Assembly: GCF_030848495.1 (NCBI RefSeq)
Contig: NZ_JAVDDT010000001.1
Location: 1 to 64,000, forward strand
DNA from: Natronospira bacteriovora
GTDB taxonomy: Bacteria; Pseudomonadota; Gammaproteobacteria; Natronospirales; Natronospiraceae
Length of the DNA stretch: 64,000 bases
Reading direction: 5' to 3'
Shown here: positions 18,699 through 25,728 of the stretch, in pieces
Numbering within the stretch: position 1 is the first letter of the stretch
Layout: every line of letters begins with the position of its first letter
Position numbers and translations under genes: made by a program
Notes under the pieces: model-generated
Told to the model about the DNA's origin: nothing
Seen by the model: the letters and a program-made list of their open reading frames with translations, nothing else
Databases searched by the model: none

Positions 18699-19429
18699 TT
18701 CTTCAACAGCTCTGCCATCAATGCCCGAGCCCGCTCCAGCGCGGCGCTGAGATGGGCTTCAATATCCGCATGAATGTCCTGGTCACCGCGACCGGCCGCA
18801 AAGTTGGCGATTACGGCACAACAGGCATAGGACAGCCCCAGCTCACGGGCCAGTGCCGCTTCGGGCATGCCGGTCATCCCCACCATGTCACAGCCCTCCC
18901 GCTCCAGGCGGTTGATCTCTGCCGCCGTCTCAAGCCGTGGCCCCTGGGTGGCGGCATAGACACCTCCCCGGGCCACCTCAACCCCGGCGGCATCCGCCGC
19001 AGCCAGGAGGCGGGCTCTAAGCGTCGGGCAATAGGGCTCGGTGAAATCGATATGGGTCACCGCATCCAGCTCACCCTCGAAGAAGGTATGCTCCCGGCCC
19101 CAGGTGTAATCGACAATCTGGTCGGGAATGGCCACTCCACCGGGCTGCATGTCGGCTCGAATGCCCCCGACCGCCGCCACGGCAAGCACCTGCTCCACAC
19201 CCACCTTGCGCAGGGCCCACAGATTGGCCCGATAGTTCACTTCATGGGGCGGAATGGTATGGCCGTGACCGTGTCGTGCCATGAAAATCACATCAGTACC
19301 GAACAGGCGGCCGTGAATGACCGGCCCCGAGGGCTCACCATAGGGGCTGGACACCACTTCGCGGTGAGTGATCTCCAGACCATCCAGTTCGGTGAGGCCG
19401 GTACCACCGATGATTGCCAATCGCGTCAT
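18689..19429 (-). CDS. mtnP: S-methyl-5'-thioinosine phosphorylase
   Basis: This 246-residue MTAP/PNP-family protein has the phosphate-binding GGTGL motif at the N-terminus, FMARHGHGHTIPPHEVNYRAN, and TQGPRLET...GCDMVGMTGMPEA. Pseudomonads degrade methylthioadenosine via methylthioinosine, which this enzyme cleaves to hypoxanthine and 5-methylthioribose-1-phosphate. The gene order mfd-csiV-mtnP-nagZ matches Pseudomonas, and the next gene, hpt, would use the hypoxanthine. Methylthioadenosine phosphorylase is the alternative specificity. Confidence 0.85.
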   Translation of the reverse strand: MTRLAIIGGTGLTELDGLEITHREVVSSPYGEPSGPVIHGRLFGTDVIFMARHGHGHTIPPHEVNYRANLWALRKVGVEQVLAVAAVGGIRADMQPGGVAIPDQIVDYTWGREHTFFEGELDAVTHIDFTEPYCPTLRARLLAAADAAGVEVARGGVYAATQGPRLETAAEINRLEREGCDMVGMTGMPEAALARELGLSYACCAVIANFAAGRGDQDIHADIEAHLSAALERARALMAELLKNGA

Positions 19430-19499
19430 AGGGAATCCCGTTTATCTGCTTCGCATTGTTCGAGCCAAAAGTGCCCCGCGGAAAGCCAGCCCCCTGCCA

Positions 19500-20057
19500 T
19501 CAGATGGCATAGATGGCCGGCAATTGCCGATGGTATTCATACAGGTCCATGCCACAACCGAATACATAGCGATCAGGAACTTCCAGCCCATAATAATCCG
19601 CCTCGATGGCCGGCGCCTTGTCCCGCTTCTTTCGAACCAGCACGGCGGTACCGACCCGAGCAGCCCCTTCCTCATGACAATATTTTACCAGGGCCTTGAG
19701 AGTCAGCCCCTCATCGAGAATGTCGTCGATCAGCAGCACGCTGCGCCCCTTCAGACTGGAACGGGGCCGGGCCACCCAGTTGAGCTCGCCACCCCGGGTG
19801 CCACCGCCATAGCGGGTGGCATGAATGCTTTCCAGTTGCAGGGAAAAAAGCAGTCTGGGCAACAACTGGCCGGCCGGAACCAGTCCACCCAGCATGACTG
19901 GCAGAACCAGCGGTTCGGTACCCGCCCAATCCCGGTTGATGGCCGCGGCCATTTCGTCATAGGCCGTGGCCACGGCATGCTGGTCATGAATCAGTTCGGC
20001 CGTTTCCGGAAGATCCATCCAGTCTTCACTGGGACCATGACTGGTTTCCGAGGTCAT
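19500..20057 (-). CDS. hpt: Hypoxanthine-guanine phosphoribosyltransferase
   Basis: It converts hypoxanthine (and guanine) with PRPP to IMP (GMP). The 185-residue protein carries the PRPP-binding VLLIDDILDEGLTL and a metal/PRPP loop near VMLGGLVPAGQLL. The C-terminal VPDRYVFGCGMDLYEYHR is typical of HGPRTs. Its ATG overlaps the mscS-family stop by 4 bp. With mtnP 70 bp downstream it forms a salvage pair that recovers the purine ring of methylthioadenosine. Confidence 0.9.
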   Translation of the reverse strand: MTSETSHGPSEDWMDLPETAELIHDQHAVATAYDEMAAAINRDWAGTEPLVLPVMLGGLVPAGQLLPRLLFSLQLESIHATRYGGGTRGGELNWVARPRSSLKGRSVLLIDDILDEGLTLKALVKYCHEEGAARVGTAVLVRKKRDKAPAIEADYYGLEVPDRYVFGCGMDLYEYHRQLPAIYAI

Positions 20058-21199
20058 TGCCGCGCTCCTTCTTGCCGGGACTGTGGTGAATCTTCACCGG
20101 CCGGATCCATCACAATCTGTTCAGGGACATGCAGGGTTCGCGTGGGGAAGGCAATCTCGGCACCATGCTTCTCGATGATTTGTCCCACCCTGATGAGTAC
20201 ATCTTCCTTCACTGCATGGAACTCCGTCCAGACTCTGGTCTCGGTGAAGCAATAGATAAAGAAATCCAGCGAAGAGTCACCGTAAGTATTGAAGTTGACC
20301 ATCAACGTTCGTTCCTTGGTGATCTCGTCATGCTCGTCCAGCATCTGTCGGATATCCTTCAGAATGCCTTCGATGCGAGAGAAATCGTCGTACCGCACCC
20401 CAATGGTCTCGAAAATGCGACGGTGGAACATGCGGGAAGGGTTCTCCAGGGAGATCTGGTTGAACACTGCGTTGGGAACGTACAGGGGCCTCAGGTCAAA
20501 AGTACGAATGACCGTTCTCCGCCAGCCAATCTCCTCTACCGTGCCCTCGATCTCCCGATCCGGCGAACGCACCCAGTCGCCGACCGAGAAGGGACGCTCC
20601 AGATAGATGGTCAGACCACCGAAGAAATTCGACAGCAGATCCTGGGCCGCAAAGCCGATGGCCAGGCCGCCGATGCCCCCGAAGGCCAGCAGGCCGGTCA
20701 GACTGACGCCCAGTGTCTGTAGCGCGATGAGGCCGGCAGACACCAGAATGGTGATGCGCAGCAGCTTGCTGACCGCGTCCACCGTGGTCTGATCCACGCT
20801 CTCGCCTTCCGCATACCAGCGTGACACCAGCTTGGCCTCGATGCGCCGAACGATTCGTATCAACGTCCAGGCCACAATACCGATCAGAATGACATTGCGG
20901 ATGTCCGGCACCGGATCGAGGATGCCGGCGCGAATGTCCTCACCGATCAGGCCAACGGCAAAGCTGATGCCAACCACCCAGATGGCGATGCGCGCCGGCC
21001 GCCGGGCCATGGAAGCAAAGGCGTCGTCCCAGACGCGATCGCTTTCATTCGCCTTTCGCTCAAGGCGAAGGAAAGCACTTCGCACCACCAGATCGAGCAC
21101 CGCCGTGACGAAGATGACCACCCCGATCTGGATAATGGTGCTCCAGTCCAGGGGAATGACCTCGCCAATGGTTTCAACCAGATCCGTCACTTCATTCAT
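20054..21199 (-). CDS. MscS family mechanosensitive ion channel
   Basis: This 381-residue membrane protein has about four or five N-terminal helices, the pore-lining glycine/alanine-rich helix (GLLAFGGIGGLAIGFAAQDLLSNFFGG) and the MscS beta domain (ERPFSVGDWV...VEEIGWRRTVIRTFDLRPLYVPN), then a soluble C-terminal domain. Such channels open on hypo-osmotic shock. The ATG at 21199 is preferred because AAGGAAAT precedes it; a longer frame starts 17 codons earlier. It resembles the YnaI/YbdG group more than the three-helix MscS. Confidence 0.9.
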   Translation of the reverse strand: MNEVTDLVETIGEVIPLDWSTIIQIGVVIFVTAVLDLVVRSAFLRLERKANESDRVWDDAFASMARRPARIAIWVVGISFAVGLIGEDIRAGILDPVPDIRNVILIGIVAWTLIRIVRRIEAKLVSRWYAEGESVDQTTVDAVSKLLRITILVSAGLIALQTLGVSLTGLLAFGGIGGLAIGFAAQDLLSNFFGGLTIYLERPFSVGDWVRSPDREIEGTVEEIGWRRTVIRTFDLRPLYVPNAVFNQISLENPSRMFHRRIFETIGVRYDDFSRIEGILKDIRQMLDEHDEITKERTLMVNFNTYGDSSLDFFIYCFTETRVWTEFHAVKEDVLIRVGQIIEKHGAEIAFPTRTLHVPEQIVMDPAGEDSPQSRQEGARQ

Positions 21200-21268
21200 T
21201 ATCGGTATTTCCTTGCAGCTGCATTGTCGGCACAGACGCGCGTTTCCCAAAAGAGGGAGTGGAAAGCG

Positions 21269-22297
21269 TCATGCATACCCGTTCGACAGCTCGGCAACCC
21301 GTTTGCAGGCCTCCTGCCACCCCAGGGAAAGCCCGGGGCTGGACGGCTGTCCGTCATGTCCGAGGAGGCGGGTCAACCGCAGGCGTGTCGCCGGTAGATC
21401 AGGCTCCCCCACGGCGTCGATGACGGCTATGGCAGCCGCCCGGTCATTGCATACCGGCAGCAGATCGCAACCTGCCTCCAGCGCCGCTCGGGCACGATCA
21501 GGGGCACTACCGATGACCGCGGCACCGGCCATGCACAGATCATCGGCGATCACCGCCCCGCCGAAATTCAACTCATGGCGAAGAATGTCCTGAATCCAGC
21601 GTCCGGAAAAACTGGCGGGCAGGCCATCCACATCCGGGTAGACCACATGGGCCATCATGACGGAGGGCAGATCCATTTTCGCAAGGCGGAAGAAGGGAAT
21701 CATGTCCCATTGGCGCAGATCACTCAGGCTCCGTTCTTCCACCGGCGAATCCACATGGGAATCAGCGACGACACCGCCATGGCCGGGAAAGTGCTTGGCG
21801 GTGGCCGCCATGCCACCGGCATGCATGCCCGCCATGAGGGCCCGGGCAAGGCGGAAGACCACATCCGGATCGTCATGAAAGGCCCGGTCACCGATGACGG
21901 CGCTGGCACCAAAATCCAGATCGACCACGGGGGCGAAACTGAGATCCACACCATGCCCGCGCAACTCACGCGCCATGACCCAGCCGCAGGCTTCCGCCAT
22001 CTGCAGCCCCTGAGCGGACTGTTCTTCATACAGGGCACCGAGAGCCGCCATGGGCGGCAGACGCGTGAATCCCTCACGGAAACGCTGCACCCGCCCGCCT
22101 TCCTGATCCACGGCGATCAGCAATGGCGTCTCACGCGCGGCCCGGATGGAGGCGATCAGCCCCGAGAGCTGGCCGGGGGACTCGAAATTTCGCGTGAAGA
22201 GAATGACTGCCCCGACAGCGGGATGACGCAGCAACTCTGTCTCTTCAGACGTCAGTTCGCTGCCCTTCAGGTCAATCATGACCGGCCCTGCGACCAT
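21269..22297 (-). CDS. nagZ: Beta-N-acetylhexosaminidase NagZ
   Basis: NagZ (glycoside hydrolase family 3) removes GlcNAc from anhydromuropeptides in the cytoplasm during peptidoglycan recycling; its products also induce AmpC in some bacteria. The 342-residue protein has VDQEGGRVQRF, the KHFPGHGGV loop with the catalytic His, and the nucleophile Asp in VIADDLCM. There is no signal peptide, as expected. It lies 3 bp from a YkuD-domain enzyme that could act in the same pathway. Confidence 0.95.
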   Translation of the reverse strand: MVAGPVMIDLKGSELTSEETELLRHPAVGAVILFTRNFESPGQLSGLIASIRAARETPLLIAVDQEGGRVQRFREGFTRLPPMAALGALYEEQSAQGLQMAEACGWVMARELRGHGVDLSFAPVVDLDFGASAVIGDRAFHDDPDVVFRLARALMAGMHAGGMAATAKHFPGHGGVVADSHVDSPVEERSLSDLRQWDMIPFFRLAKMDLPSVMMAHVVYPDVDGLPASFSGRWIQDILRHELNFGGAVIADDLCMAGAAVIGSAPDRARAALEAGCDLLPVCNDRAAAIAVIDAVGEPDLPATRLRLTRLLGHDGQPSSPGLSLGWQEACKRVAELSNGYA

Positions 22298-22300
22298 GCC

Positions 22301-22789
22301 CTACCCCCTGATGGTGACCAGAGTGCCCGGTGACACCCGATCAAAGAGTTCTACCACGGCTTCATTGCGCATGCGAATGCAGCCCTTGGAAAGCGGCACG
22401 CCCATGGGAAAGGCATCGGGTGTGCCATGGATGTAGATGAAGCGCCGCATGCTGTCTACAGTCCCGAAGCGGTTGCGACCCGGCTCCAGACCCGACAGCC
22501 AGAGTATACGGGTGAGAATCCAATCGCGCTCCGGCTGACGGGCAAAGCATGCCTCGTCACAGATCTCACCGGTGGGACGCCGGCCCACGAAAACGGCCCC
22601 GATGGGTTGTCCCGCCCCGATCATGGCACGAATGACGTGCCGGCCGCGGGGGGTACAACCGCTGTCCCGCTGCTCCCCCGGGCCATTCCTGGCAGTGGAA
22701 ACCGGCCATTCCCTGAGGCAGCGTTCGCCTTCCAGCAGCCACAGGCGCTGCTCCGGAATGCTGATGCGGATGTGCCGCTCACCCGGCAT
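22301..22789 (-). CDS. Leaderless YkuD-domain protein (L,D-transpeptidase or L,D-carboxypeptidase)
   Basis: This 162-residue protein is little more than a YkuD catalytic domain. It starts directly in the fold (IRISIPEQRLWLLEG) and ends with the active-site motif HGTPDAFPMGVPLSKGCIRM, including His and the catalytic Cys. No signal peptide or membrane anchor is present, so it should be cytoplasmic. Secreted L,D-transpeptidases crosslink the wall, but cytosolic YkuD enzymes of the ElsL type act as L,D-carboxypeptidases in peptidoglycan recycling. The adjacent nagZ supports that reading. It overlaps the CYTH gene by 11 bp. Confidence 0.85.
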   Translation of the reverse strand: MPGERHIRISIPEQRLWLLEGERCLREWPVSTARNGPGEQRDSGCTPRGRHVIRAMIGAGQPIGAVFVGRRPTGEICDEACFARQPERDWILTRILWLSGLEPGRNRFGTVDSMRRFIYIHGTPDAFPMGVPLSKGCIRMRNEAVVELFDRVSPGTLVTIRG

Positions 22790-23285
22790 CCACGGCCTCC
22801 CTTTCGGCGACTGTCCACTGACGGTAGGGGTGGGTAATCAGCGCCACGTTGTAATAGCGCTCCAGATGGGTAACCTCAGGACCCAGCCAGTGCGGGCGAT
22901 TGACGGTCTGATCTTCCCGCTCCAGTTCCACTTCGGCCACCACCAGCCCGCTGTTGTCCCCGAGAAACTCGTCGACCTCCCAGATATGGCCCGAGTCATG
23001 CACCCAGTGCCGAAACTTCTCGACCTGTGGTCCAGGGCAGAGGTGGTCCAGCATCTCGCGCGCCTCTGTTGCCGGAATGGGATACTCGTATTCCTGACGG
23101 CTGACACCCAGCTCCAGGCTCTTGATGTTCAGCTCCGCCTGCTCACCTCGCAGCCGCAGTCGTACCGAGGCCTTGCCATGACGATGATCGGTCAGATACC
23201 CCTGGCGGAAATGCTGTCGATCCTGGACAACGGCCCGCCAGTCATCATTTCGTACCAGAAACTTGCGTTCGATCTCACGGGCCAT
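22779..23285 (-). CDS. CYTH domain protein (inorganic triphosphatase-like)
   Basis: This 168-residue protein begins with the diagnostic EIERKFLV (ExExK) of CYTH domains, followed by the basic/acidic strands of the triphosphate tunnel (RLRLRGEQAELNIK, EYEYPI, WEVDEFLGDN...VAEVELE). Family members hydrolyse inorganic triphosphate or similar triphosphates; no CHAD domain follows. The ATG at 23285 puts the motif at the N-terminus and is used rather than a start 11 codons upstream. It sits 1 bp after rlmD. Confidence 0.9.
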   Translation of the reverse strand: MAREIERKFLVRNDDWRAVVQDRQHFRQGYLTDHRHGKASVRLRLRGEQAELNIKSLELGVSRQEYEYPIPATEAREMLDHLCPGPQVEKFRHWVHDSGHIWEVDEFLGDNSGLVVAEVELEREDQTVNRPHWLGPEVTHLERYYNVALITHPYRQWTVAEREAVDAG

Positions 23286-23286
23286 G

Positions 23287-24606
23287 TCAGCGCTCGAATA
23301 CGGCCATGGCCTCGGCATGGCCGGTATGGGGAAACATGTCCATGATGCCGGCGGCGATCAGGCGGTACCCCTGATCGTTCACCAGCTGGCCGGCATCACG
23401 GGCCAGGGTCGCCGGATGGCAGGAAACATAGACAATTCGTTCCACACCCATCTTCGGCAGCTGCGGGATGATTTCGCGGGCACCACTGCGAGGCGGGTCC
23501 AGCACGGCAAGGCGGTATTCCCGCCGGGCCCAGCTTTCCCGGGTGACATCCTCGAACAGATTGGCTACATGGAAATCCACCCGATCCCCCAGGCCATTGC
23601 GTTCGGCGTTTTCCCGGCCGCGCCCCACCAGGCCGGCTTCTCCTTCGACGGCGGTGACGGTCGAGCCGGCCCTGGCAATGGGCAGGGAAAAGTTCCCCAG
23701 CCCGGAAAACAGATCCAGCACGGTGTCATCCTTGCCGGCGCCCAGCCACTCCAGGGCTTGATCAATCATCTTGCGATTGATCTCGCGATTGATCTGGATG
23801 AAATCGGTGGGCAGAAAGCGAATCTCCACCTGATGGCTGTCCAGGCGATAACTCAGGGGAGGCGCGGCATCACTCAGGGCCGTCACAGTGTCCGGCCCCT
23901 TCGGCTGAAGGTAGATCCAGAAGCCGCTTTCATGCTCGAACTCCGCGAGAAGGCACAGATCCTCATCACTCAATGGGTCCAGATGGCGCAAAACCAGAGC
24001 AATGTCGTCATCTCCCGCCGCCACTTCGATCTGCGGAAGCCGGGCCCGGACAGAAAGACGCCCCACCAGATCCGAAAGGGCCTCGAGACGACCACCCACC
24101 TCCGGTATGAGCACTTCGCACCGATTCATGTCGGTCACGTAGGGAGTCCGCCGCTCACGGAAGCCCACCAGCACCCGTCCCTTCCGCGGTACGTCCTTCA
24201 CGCCCAGACGGGCGCGTCGCCGGTATCCCCATTCCGGGCCAGTCAGGGTCGGCAGCACGGTTTCCGGGGCCACTCCCCCCAGGCGGCGCATCTGGGCCAG
24301 CAGCGCCTGTTGCTTGCTAGTGCGCTGGGATTCGATGGACAGGTGTTGCAGTGCACAACCTCCGCACTGGCCGAAATATTGGCAGCGGGGTTCAATGCGA
24401 TCCGCCGAGGGCGTGAGCACTTCCAGCGTGACACCCTCGTCCCGGTCGCGACGTTTCTTCTCCCGTCGTACGCGCACACGCTCACCGGGCAATGCGCCGT
24501 GGGCAAAGAAGGTCTTGCCGTTCTCGCCGCTGCCCACACCACGTCCGTCGTGAGCCAGATCGCGGATGTCGATTTCAAGTTCCAGCTCGGTCTTTCTGCG
24601 TCCCAC
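23287..24606 (-). CDS. rlmD: 23S rRNA (uracil-1939-C5)-methyltransferase RlmD
   Basis: RlmD methylates U1939 of 23S rRNA using SAM. The protein has an N-terminal TRAM domain, a 4Fe-4S cysteine cluster (CQYFGQCGGCALQH plus an upstream Cys), a Rossmann methyltransferase core (VLDLFSGLGNFSLP) and the catalytic Cys in IVYVSCHPATLARD. No ATG fits the start; I use the GTG at 24606 (439 residues), just after the exonuclease stop. A GTG at 24642 inside that gene is the alternative. Confidence 0.93.
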   Translation of the reverse strand: MGRRKTELELEIDIRDLAHDGRGVGSGENGKTFFAHGALPGERVRVRREKKRRDRDEGVTLEVLTPSADRIEPRCQYFGQCGGCALQHLSIESQRTSKQQALLAQMRRLGGVAPETVLPTLTGPEWGYRRRARLGVKDVPRKGRVLVGFRERRTPYVTDMNRCEVLIPEVGGRLEALSDLVGRLSVRARLPQIEVAAGDDDIALVLRHLDPLSDEDLCLLAEFEHESGFWIYLQPKGPDTVTALSDAAPPLSYRLDSHQVEIRFLPTDFIQINREINRKMIDQALEWLGAGKDDTVLDLFSGLGNFSLPIARAGSTVTAVEGEAGLVGRGRENAERNGLGDRVDFHVANLFEDVTRESWARREYRLAVLDPPRSGAREIIPQLPKMGVERIVYVSCHPATLARDAGQLVNDQGYRLIAAGIMDMFPHTGHAEAMAVFER

Positions 24607-24608
24607 GC

Positions 24609-25403
24609 CTACTGCCCCTGCCAGACCGGCTGGCTGTGCCACTGCTTGAGAAACTGACGAAAATGCTCGCCCTCACTGTCCTTCAGGAACTGGCGAACCC
24701 GTTCCTGTTCTTCCTCATACGCTCCGGCACCCAGGCGACCACGCATGAACTCGAAACGGAGGAACACCAGATAGGTGTTCAGGGCATCCGTCTCGCAGTA
24801 GTCACGCACCGCCCCGATGTCACCTTCCAGGATTCGATCCCAGACCAGACTCCCGTGCATGCCCAGCTTGCCCGGGAGCCCCAGCATCACGGCCACTTCG
24901 TCCAGTTTGGCGGTGGCACGTGCCTGATAGCCCGCCAGCACGTCCATCAGGTCCAGGTGTCGCCAGTGAAAGCGGTTCAGGTAGTTATTGAATCGAAACG
25001 GCTGGGCATTGTCGCCAGTCTCCCAGTAGGTGGGCGCGGCAATGCCGTGATACAGGGCCCGGTAATGCAGCACGGGAAGGTCAAAGCCGGAACCATTCCA
25101 GGAGACCAGGTCCGGCTGAAATCGCTCCAGGCCTTCAAAGAAGCGCGCCACGATCTCTCCCTCACTGGCATCCGCTTCACCCAGTGTCCAGACCTTGAAG
25201 CGGTCTTTCTGGCGCAAAGCCACGGAAATGGCCACGATCCGGTGCAGATGCAGTGGCAGGAAATCACGCCCGCCGGTTTCCTGACGGCGCCGATGCAACA
25301 TGGCCCGGCCTGTGTCGGCATCGTCCAGGTCACCCAGATCCAGAATCCGGCGCCCGGATTCTGTGTCCGGCACCGTCTCGATATCAAATGCGAGTATGTT
25401 CAA
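24609..25403 (-). CDS. Predicted 3'-5' exonuclease, PolB-like DEDDy family
   Basis: This protein has the DEDD exonuclease pattern: FDIETVP at the N-terminus (motif I), LVSWNGSGFDLPVL (motif II) and a C-terminal aspartate motif (YCETDALNTYLVF). It belongs to the family of predicted exonucleases related to the proofreading domain of DNA polymerase B. I start it at a TTG (25403), because GGGAGGA lies just upstream and the fold begins at once (NILAFDIET). This gives 264 residues. It leads the rlmD-CYTH-YkuD-nagZ run. Confidence 0.85.
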   Translation of the reverse strand: MNILAFDIETVPDTESGRRILDLGDLDDADTGRAMLHRRRQETGGRDFLPLHLHRIVAISVALRQKDRFKVWTLGEADASEGEIVARFFEGLERFQPDLVSWNGSGFDLPVLHYRALYHGIAAPTYWETGDNAQPFRFNNYLNRFHWRHLDLMDVLAGYQARATAKLDEVAVMLGLPGKLGMHGSLVWDRILEGDIGAVRDYCETDALNTYLVFLRFEFMRGRLGAGAYEEEQERVRQFLKDSEGEHFRQFLKQWHSQPVWQGQ

Positions 25404-25514
25404 GGCGTCCTCCCGATGATCAGGCGGCAGTGTAGCAAATGACCACCGCCGGTGGATGATTCGCATGCTGACGACCGATCGCCGGGAGACCCGCGCCTGC
25501 CGTTGAATTCCCGC

Positions 25515-25550
25515 CGCTGCCCGGGCCCACAGGCCCACACCCGGGCAGCG
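25515..25550. repeat. GC-rich inverted repeat upstream of the receptor promoter
   Basis: Arms 25515-25525 (CGCTGCCCGGG) and 25540-25550 are perfectly complementary, separated by 14 nt. No T tract follows on either strand, which argues against a simple terminator. The centre lies about 60 bp upstream of the start point predicted for the downstream promoter, a usual place for an activator site, but no regulator is known. Confidence 0.5.
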
Positions 25551-25557
25551 CCCGGAA

Positions 25558-25586
25558 TAGACCCGTCACGATGCAAGCGGTATCTT
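25558..25586 (+). promoter_or_regulatory. Candidate sigma-70 promoter for the receptor/binding protein/kinase operon
   Basis: TAGACC at 25558-25563 and TATCTT at 25581-25586 are separated by exactly 17 bp. Each matches four of six consensus bases. It lies just downstream of the inverted repeat and would give a leader of about 135 nt before the receptor ATG. Confidence 0.3.
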
Positions 25587-25728
25587 AGGCAGAGAACAAT
25601 CCGGCCACTGCGTTTCCCTCGCCTGCATGGCTCGACTGAACCATGAAATGGGCAGGCACCCGCGTGGACGTGGCGGAATCTGATTATCCGGGGACCAGAA
25701 GGCCTCATTTCACAGGGGATTCAGACCA

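Larger units (their letters stand above)
25404..25728. other. Gene-free divergent region before the TonB-dependent receptor operon
   Basis: These 325 bp separate the minus-strand exonuclease from the plus-strand receptor operon. They hold an 11-bp perfect inverted repeat (25515-25550), a candidate promoter (25558-25586) and AGGGGA at 25714-25719, nine bases before the receptor ATG. I see no coding potential, tRNA or recognised riboswitch. The last ~140 bp would be the receptor's 5' untranslated region. Confidence 0.6.

Noticed and set aside
25590-25728. A cobalamin riboswitch before the TonB-dependent receptor
   Set aside because: GGCCACTG at about 25603-25610 recalled a B12-element core, but the B12 box and the other conserved segments are missing.
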